NCBI RefSeq assembly: GCF_963169125.1
Contig: NC_084794.1
Coordinates: 92,363,018 to 92,427,017 of the forward strand
From: Humulus lupulus
Taxonomy: Eukaryota; Streptophyta; Magnoliopsida; Rosales; Cannabaceae
Direction of reading: 5' to 3'
Length of the DNA stretch: 64,000 nt
Shown: piece by piece, positions 60,175 through 64,000 of the stretch
Position numbering within the stretch: the first letter of the stretch is position 1
Layout of the letters: each line of letters starts with the position of its first letter
Notes under the pieces: generated by a model
Told to the model about the DNA's origin: nothing
The model's input: only the letters and a program-made list of their open reading frames with translations
Database searches by the model: none
Made by a program: the position numbers and the translations under genes

Positions 60175-60756
60175 TAGCAACTCAAGTATCTTATATTGGA
60201 AGGTCGTTGAAAGAGTATTTGGATACCTTAAAAGGACCAAAGAGTTATGCCTCCAATATTCTAAGTCTCCTAAGATACTTGTGGGATATTCTGACGCAAG
60301 TTGGATATCTAGTGTAGGAGATAATCTCTCCACAACTGATTGGGTGTTCACCCTAGGTGGGGGTGCTTTTTCTTTGAAATCTAAGAAACAAACATGTATA
60401 TGTCACTCAACCATGGAGTCAGAGTTTGTAGCTCTAGCGGCAACTGACAAAGAGGCCAAGTGGCTAAGAGATCTCATGTTGGAGATACCAAAAACTACGG
60501 TGATGTATCGACGGTTTTGATACCTTGTGATAATCAAGCCACATTTATTAGAGCTTGCAAAAAAATTTATAATGGGAAGTCTAGACATATAAGTCTAAGA
60601 TATGACTATATGAGGAAATTGATTGAAAAGATTACCATATCAATTTCATATGTGAAATCATGTGAGAACTTAAAGGATCCATTTACCAAACCTTTTGGGA
60701 GAGATTTGGGTAGTTCTACAAATAAAGGGATGAGACTAAAACTCGTTGACAAATAG
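60175..60756 (+). pseudogene. Outer Ty1/copia polyprotein, second part (RNase H)
   Basis: Continues directly from 51391: FGYLKRTKELCLQYSKSPK, GYSDASWISSVGDNLSTTDW, STMESEFVALAATDKEAKW, HISLRYDYMRKLIE and DPFTKPFGRDLG, i.e. the copia RNase H with conserved D and E residues, ending with TAG at 60754-60756. A shift near 60490 separates two frames. Confidence 0.85.
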
Positions 60757-61323
60757 ATTCCCCAATGATGGAAACCCAACTTAAAACTTGTTTACATCAA
60801 GCGTAGAGTTCAATGGGTAAGAACTAGTCATTCAATAAGGGAATAGTTTCAAAACTAACAACTTAAAGGTCCCATCAAAGGTGAGTTAATGCTTGTTGCT
60901 ACCGTACATGATGGTTAAGCCTTAGGCTTTTAATGAAATTTAGTTGAAGAGCAACAAGCATTTCTAAAGGTTGCAAAGATGTTGTAAGAATTTCACCTAT
61001 GGAACCTAGGGGTGGTGCCATCTCTCGAGAGAGTAAGAGTTTTCTCTCCGGATGGTTAATGAATGGATCAAGCGCAAGGCCATTAATAGTGCTGAGGGTG
61101 AACAATGGGAAATACATAAGTAATCAGATAAAGGTGTGTGAGACATTACCAGATTTTATCACTAGGAATGTTGGGTTCAATCTTTTGAGAATACCTTAGC
61201 ATTTTGATTTACGCTTTTTAGTATTTTCACTAAGGTAAAGTTCTAACTCAAAAAGGTACTTTACTTTAGGCACTAATATTGTTTGGCTAGAGAATTGAGG
61301 ATGTATTTAACCAAGTGGGGGAA
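60757..61323 (+). other. Outer copia 3' untranslated region and polypurine tract
   Basis: Non-coding, homologous to 58629-59180. Polypurine tract AAGTGGGGGAA ends at 61323. Confidence 0.7.
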
Positions 61324-61659
61324 TGTCGTCATTGGTTAAATACATGGTGAAACTATTTAGGCACTAAAAGGTGTAAAAACAATAACGATTTCATAAAAAT
61401 CAACATTTGAAATTTGACTTTTGGTATAGGCATTTATAAATTATCTTTTTGGGTCCAACATGTTTATTTGGATTATATACCCAACAAGTGTGGGAGCATT
61501 TGGGGATGTTTTGAGACAAATTTGGAGAGTTATTATAAAGGCATCAACGATGCATCGCCTCTGGGTAGCGACGCGTTGCCTGGCCCTTGAAAAATGGACT
61601 AAAACAGACCAGGCAATGCATCGCCTAGGATGTCTGTATGTGTCCGTACAGTTACGTGT
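61324..61659 (+). mobile_element. Outer Ty1/copia 3' LTR, truncated
   Basis: Starts TGTCGTCATTGGTTAAATAC, clearly related to the inner LTR start. Contains ACGATGCATCGCC, GCGACGCGTTGCC and GGCAATGCATCGCC (61550-61640), palindromic words as in other LTRs here. Cut by D' at 61660. Confidence 0.75.
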
Positions 61660-63207
61660 TGTTGACTGATGATTTAGTCAACGACACGGAGTCACTAAAA
61701 TGATAAGAATTTATAAGCTGAATGCAAGAACTAAACGACACAAATATTTTTTAGTAGTTCGACCCCAGAGATTGATAATAACCTACATCCACTTAGTGTT
61801 TCTATTGATGTAAACCTTGAAACCTGCGATCAGCAAACTTGAGTTCACTAAGTTTCACAAGCTTCAAGTGAAATACAAAAATCGTGTATAAAAACACTAG
61901 TTCTATCTCTGAATACAAAATACTGCGTATATCATAAATGAATCCCATGAGTCCTATTTATAGGTTCAAGGATTTACATTGGGCCGATGGGCCGTGTTTA
62001 AACTTTGTTACAAGCATATTTGAATAATAATGAAAATCTTCATAGTTACACATAAAAAGTGTCAAATATCTTATAAATATCTGACTTATAACTGTATATG
62101 AACTCTGGCTTCATTACTACGATCAGACCTGGTTGCATATGTCAGCATATCTTCTGTTGTATTGTTCAGCATCTTTCTTAAATCCATCAAGCAGCTTGCT
62201 ATCCTGGTCATTGGTCATCAACAAGAAACAATCCATCGAGCAACAATCCATCGAGCAGCGTGCTATCCACGTGCACTCCGATCATGCCACGTCAACAAGC
62301 AAATATTTTTCGGGTAAACATTTGCCCCCCAAGTTTATTTTAATGCGATCAACATTTAATAAACTTACACGACCAATAATCCATCTGACCTGTCACATCC
62401 GTCAGTAATTACTTTTTCGAAAAGGCAAGTAATCATGACCTTTACAGCTTCCCAGAAACGTTTTGATGGTTACTACTATTCCCCATGCATCAAAACCCTA
62501 TTCCCATTATTACCTTCCATTACTTCCCCGAGCAGTGTAAATATAAGCCTCTTCACCTTTTTTCATTTTTTACCCGAACCTTCTCTCTCCAAGAATATTC
62601 AGAAAAACCTTCAAGAAAACCCAAAGACTCCAGTGCGACTCAAGACGTCTTTGAGCAACTCTGAGCAAAACTTTTGTGATTTCTCCCACAATCCGTACTC
62701 CAAGTAAGTTATCGAATCCATCCTATTTTCTTTGTAGCAATTTTCATGTATTCTAGTCATGAATCACAAGTTTTTGTAACTGAGTTTCTACTGTTCTTGA
62801 GAGTGTTTTGGGTAATCGGGTTTAGGCAAACATACATAGAATAAGGATGCTAGAATAGGGATTTGAGGTAGTATAAAATACTAGACAATGCTTAGAAGGA
62901 ATATGGGGTATAGGTACACCATTTTTGGGTCCAAAATCGAAGTGAAAATTTGATTTTGAGTATTTCAGAAAAACTGGGTTTTTCCCGTTTGTTTTCAAAG
63001 TTGAAAAGTTTTTCTGAAAATACTTTTCACATTCACTTTTTTATCTGTTTTTTCAACCTGCTCACATGTTCATTGTGTTTTTATCAGGATGTTGCTGGTC
63101 GTATAAAAGCTTAACTTTTATACACGAGAAACATTATCATTTCTTTTCTCTTTCTTCTATTTATTGGTCATAGATTCTCACTTCCCCTTTGCTCTTCTCA
63201 GATATTC
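61660..63207 (+). mobile_element. Element D': LTR-like start and leader
   Basis: Starts TGTTGACTGATG. TATA-like CTATTTATAGG at 61954-61964 and a second TATA-like GTAAATATAAGCC near 62537. The words ATCCATCGAGCA recur (62229-62260). Then TTTGCCCCCCAAG, a T-rich leader, and an AAATCGAAGT-AAAATTTGATTTT motif shared with D. The LTR end and primer-binding site could not be placed. Five bases before it are CGTGT. Confidence 0.55.
61954..61964 (+). promoter_or_regulatory. TATA-like box of D'
   Basis: CTATTTATAGG in an otherwise conserved block relative to D (GTATTTATAAG at 4651-4661). Confidence 0.45.
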
Positions 63208-64000
63208 ATGCATGATCCCTGGGGAGGTGAAAGACCAATAGATGACGACCTTCTCGCTTTGTTGTTTGACGATCAAGAACAGCCTTCTTTGCCTTTTTCT
63301 GAGCCTGCAGCCTCACACCTAAACCCTACGACCAGTCCTCCTCACAATTCGTCACATAACCAACCGAATATGGGTCATGTCAAATACATTTCTCATAGAA
63401 AAAATAAAACCACAATTTCTCCTTCTAACTAGCCTGCAACCAATGTTGAGGGTCCGTCAAGTGATCCTCAACCTTTAAAATTTTCACCACCAGATATCCA
63501 GCCCAAAGCTTGTCCCCGTGATGGCCCTCGAGCAAAGGTAGAATAGTCATTTCCCATCCTAGCGTCATATCGACCAGGATGGTAGCAAAATATCCCAAGA
63601 ATTACGGGCTTCCTAAGATTACTCTATATAAACCTACACCCAACCAGAGGGCAAATGTGCCTAGAGGCGCCTGGTCGAGGTATCATATAGAAGCGGGGGA
63701 AATCTTGCCCTTGCACGACTATTTCTGGGGGGTGGCCAATTATTTCGAGGTTGCCCTTTTCCAAATAACACCCAATGGATATAAAGTACTTTCAACACTC
63801 TATATCTTATATAATCACAAAAAATGGCTTGTGCCTACTCCTCATGAGATCAACTATCTATTCGATCTCAAATCCAGCCCCAATTAGAACAACACAGGGT
63901 TCTTCCATTTCTACCACCAGGAACCCGCTCACACATTCTTGAGTGACATTACTTACAAGTCCAATGTAGGAAGGTACTTCCAAGAGTACTTCCTCATGAC
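63208..64000 (+). pseudogene. D' gag-like ORF of unknown function, runs off the window
   Basis: First frame 63208-63432 begins MHDPWGGERPIDDDLLALLF and ends in a TAG; a second frame opens at 63579 (MVAKYPKNYGLPKITLYKPT), reading WSRYHIEAGE, PLHDYFWGVANYFEVALFQI, LYILYNHKKW, INYLFDLKS, then a TAG at 63885-63887, after which NTGFFHFYHQEPAHTFLSDI, TYKSNVGRYFQEYF continues to the window edge. I know similar sequences as uncharacterised, transposon-associated plant proteins; the N-terminal position after an LTR and leader suggests a Gag-like role, which is inference. The two frames could be joined by an intron or reflect decay. Confidence 0.6.

Overview
The window looks like a heterochromatic, repeat-packed stretch of a eudicot plant nuclear genome. 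The evidence is degenerate Ty3/gypsy polyproteins with a chromodomain-like tail (Tekay/Del type), Ty1/copia polyproteins, a CACTA (En/Spm) element with TNP2 and Transposase_24 remnants, plant-style introns, AT-rich flanks and many microsatellites. The gag-like family at the right edge and the LTR families remind me of Cannabaceae (hemp/hop) repeats; that is recollection, not something the sequence proves. No intact host gene, tRNA or rRNA gene was found. The only host-gene trace is an exon-sized fragment of a branched-chain 2-oxoacid dehydrogenase E1-beta gene (3341-3445, minus).

Layout. 1-2783: AT-rich DNA with a tandem repeat of about 180 bp (943-1640). 2784-3129: GC-rich subterminal end of one CACTA-like element. 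3130-4169: part of a second DNA transposon carrying the E1-beta fragment. 4373-5332: LTR-like start and leader of a retroelement 'D'. 5333-49077: one CACTA element inserted in D; its two ends share a terminal repeat of about 28 bp and lie almost 44 kb apart because other elements fill it. Inside it: element B (LTR element, minus; 3' LTR 7127-9389 + 19269-19604, internal remnants 19605-25726, 5' LTR remnant 33528-34767). B is in turn filled by element 1 (complete Tekay copy, 9390-19268), a solo LTR (19987-21976), a solo LTR of family C (22049-24550), a truncated C LTR (25727-27046) and element 2 (5'-truncated Tekay, 27047-33527). Next come a giant inverted-repeat element with satellite core (34768-36078), element 4 (Tekay, 36079-42640, no 3' half), a minus-strand LTR-like block E (42641-45770), and the CACTA transposase remnants and right end (45886-49077).

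49078-49740 continues D. 49741-61659 is a 5'-truncated copia element, interrupted at a 5-bp duplication by a second copia (51392-60169), whose 5' LTR holds a solo gypsy-type LTR with a perfect CATCG duplication (51740-54189). 61660-64000 starts a second D-family element (D').

All coding regions of the mobile elements are broken by stops, frameshifts, deletions or nested insertions, so none appears autonomous. Three observations stand out: a conserved extra ORF between primer-binding site and gag in two Tekay elements; clusters of short palindromic words shared in layout, not in wording, by unrelated LTR families; and a conserved LTR core placed beside a different minisatellite in each LTR family.
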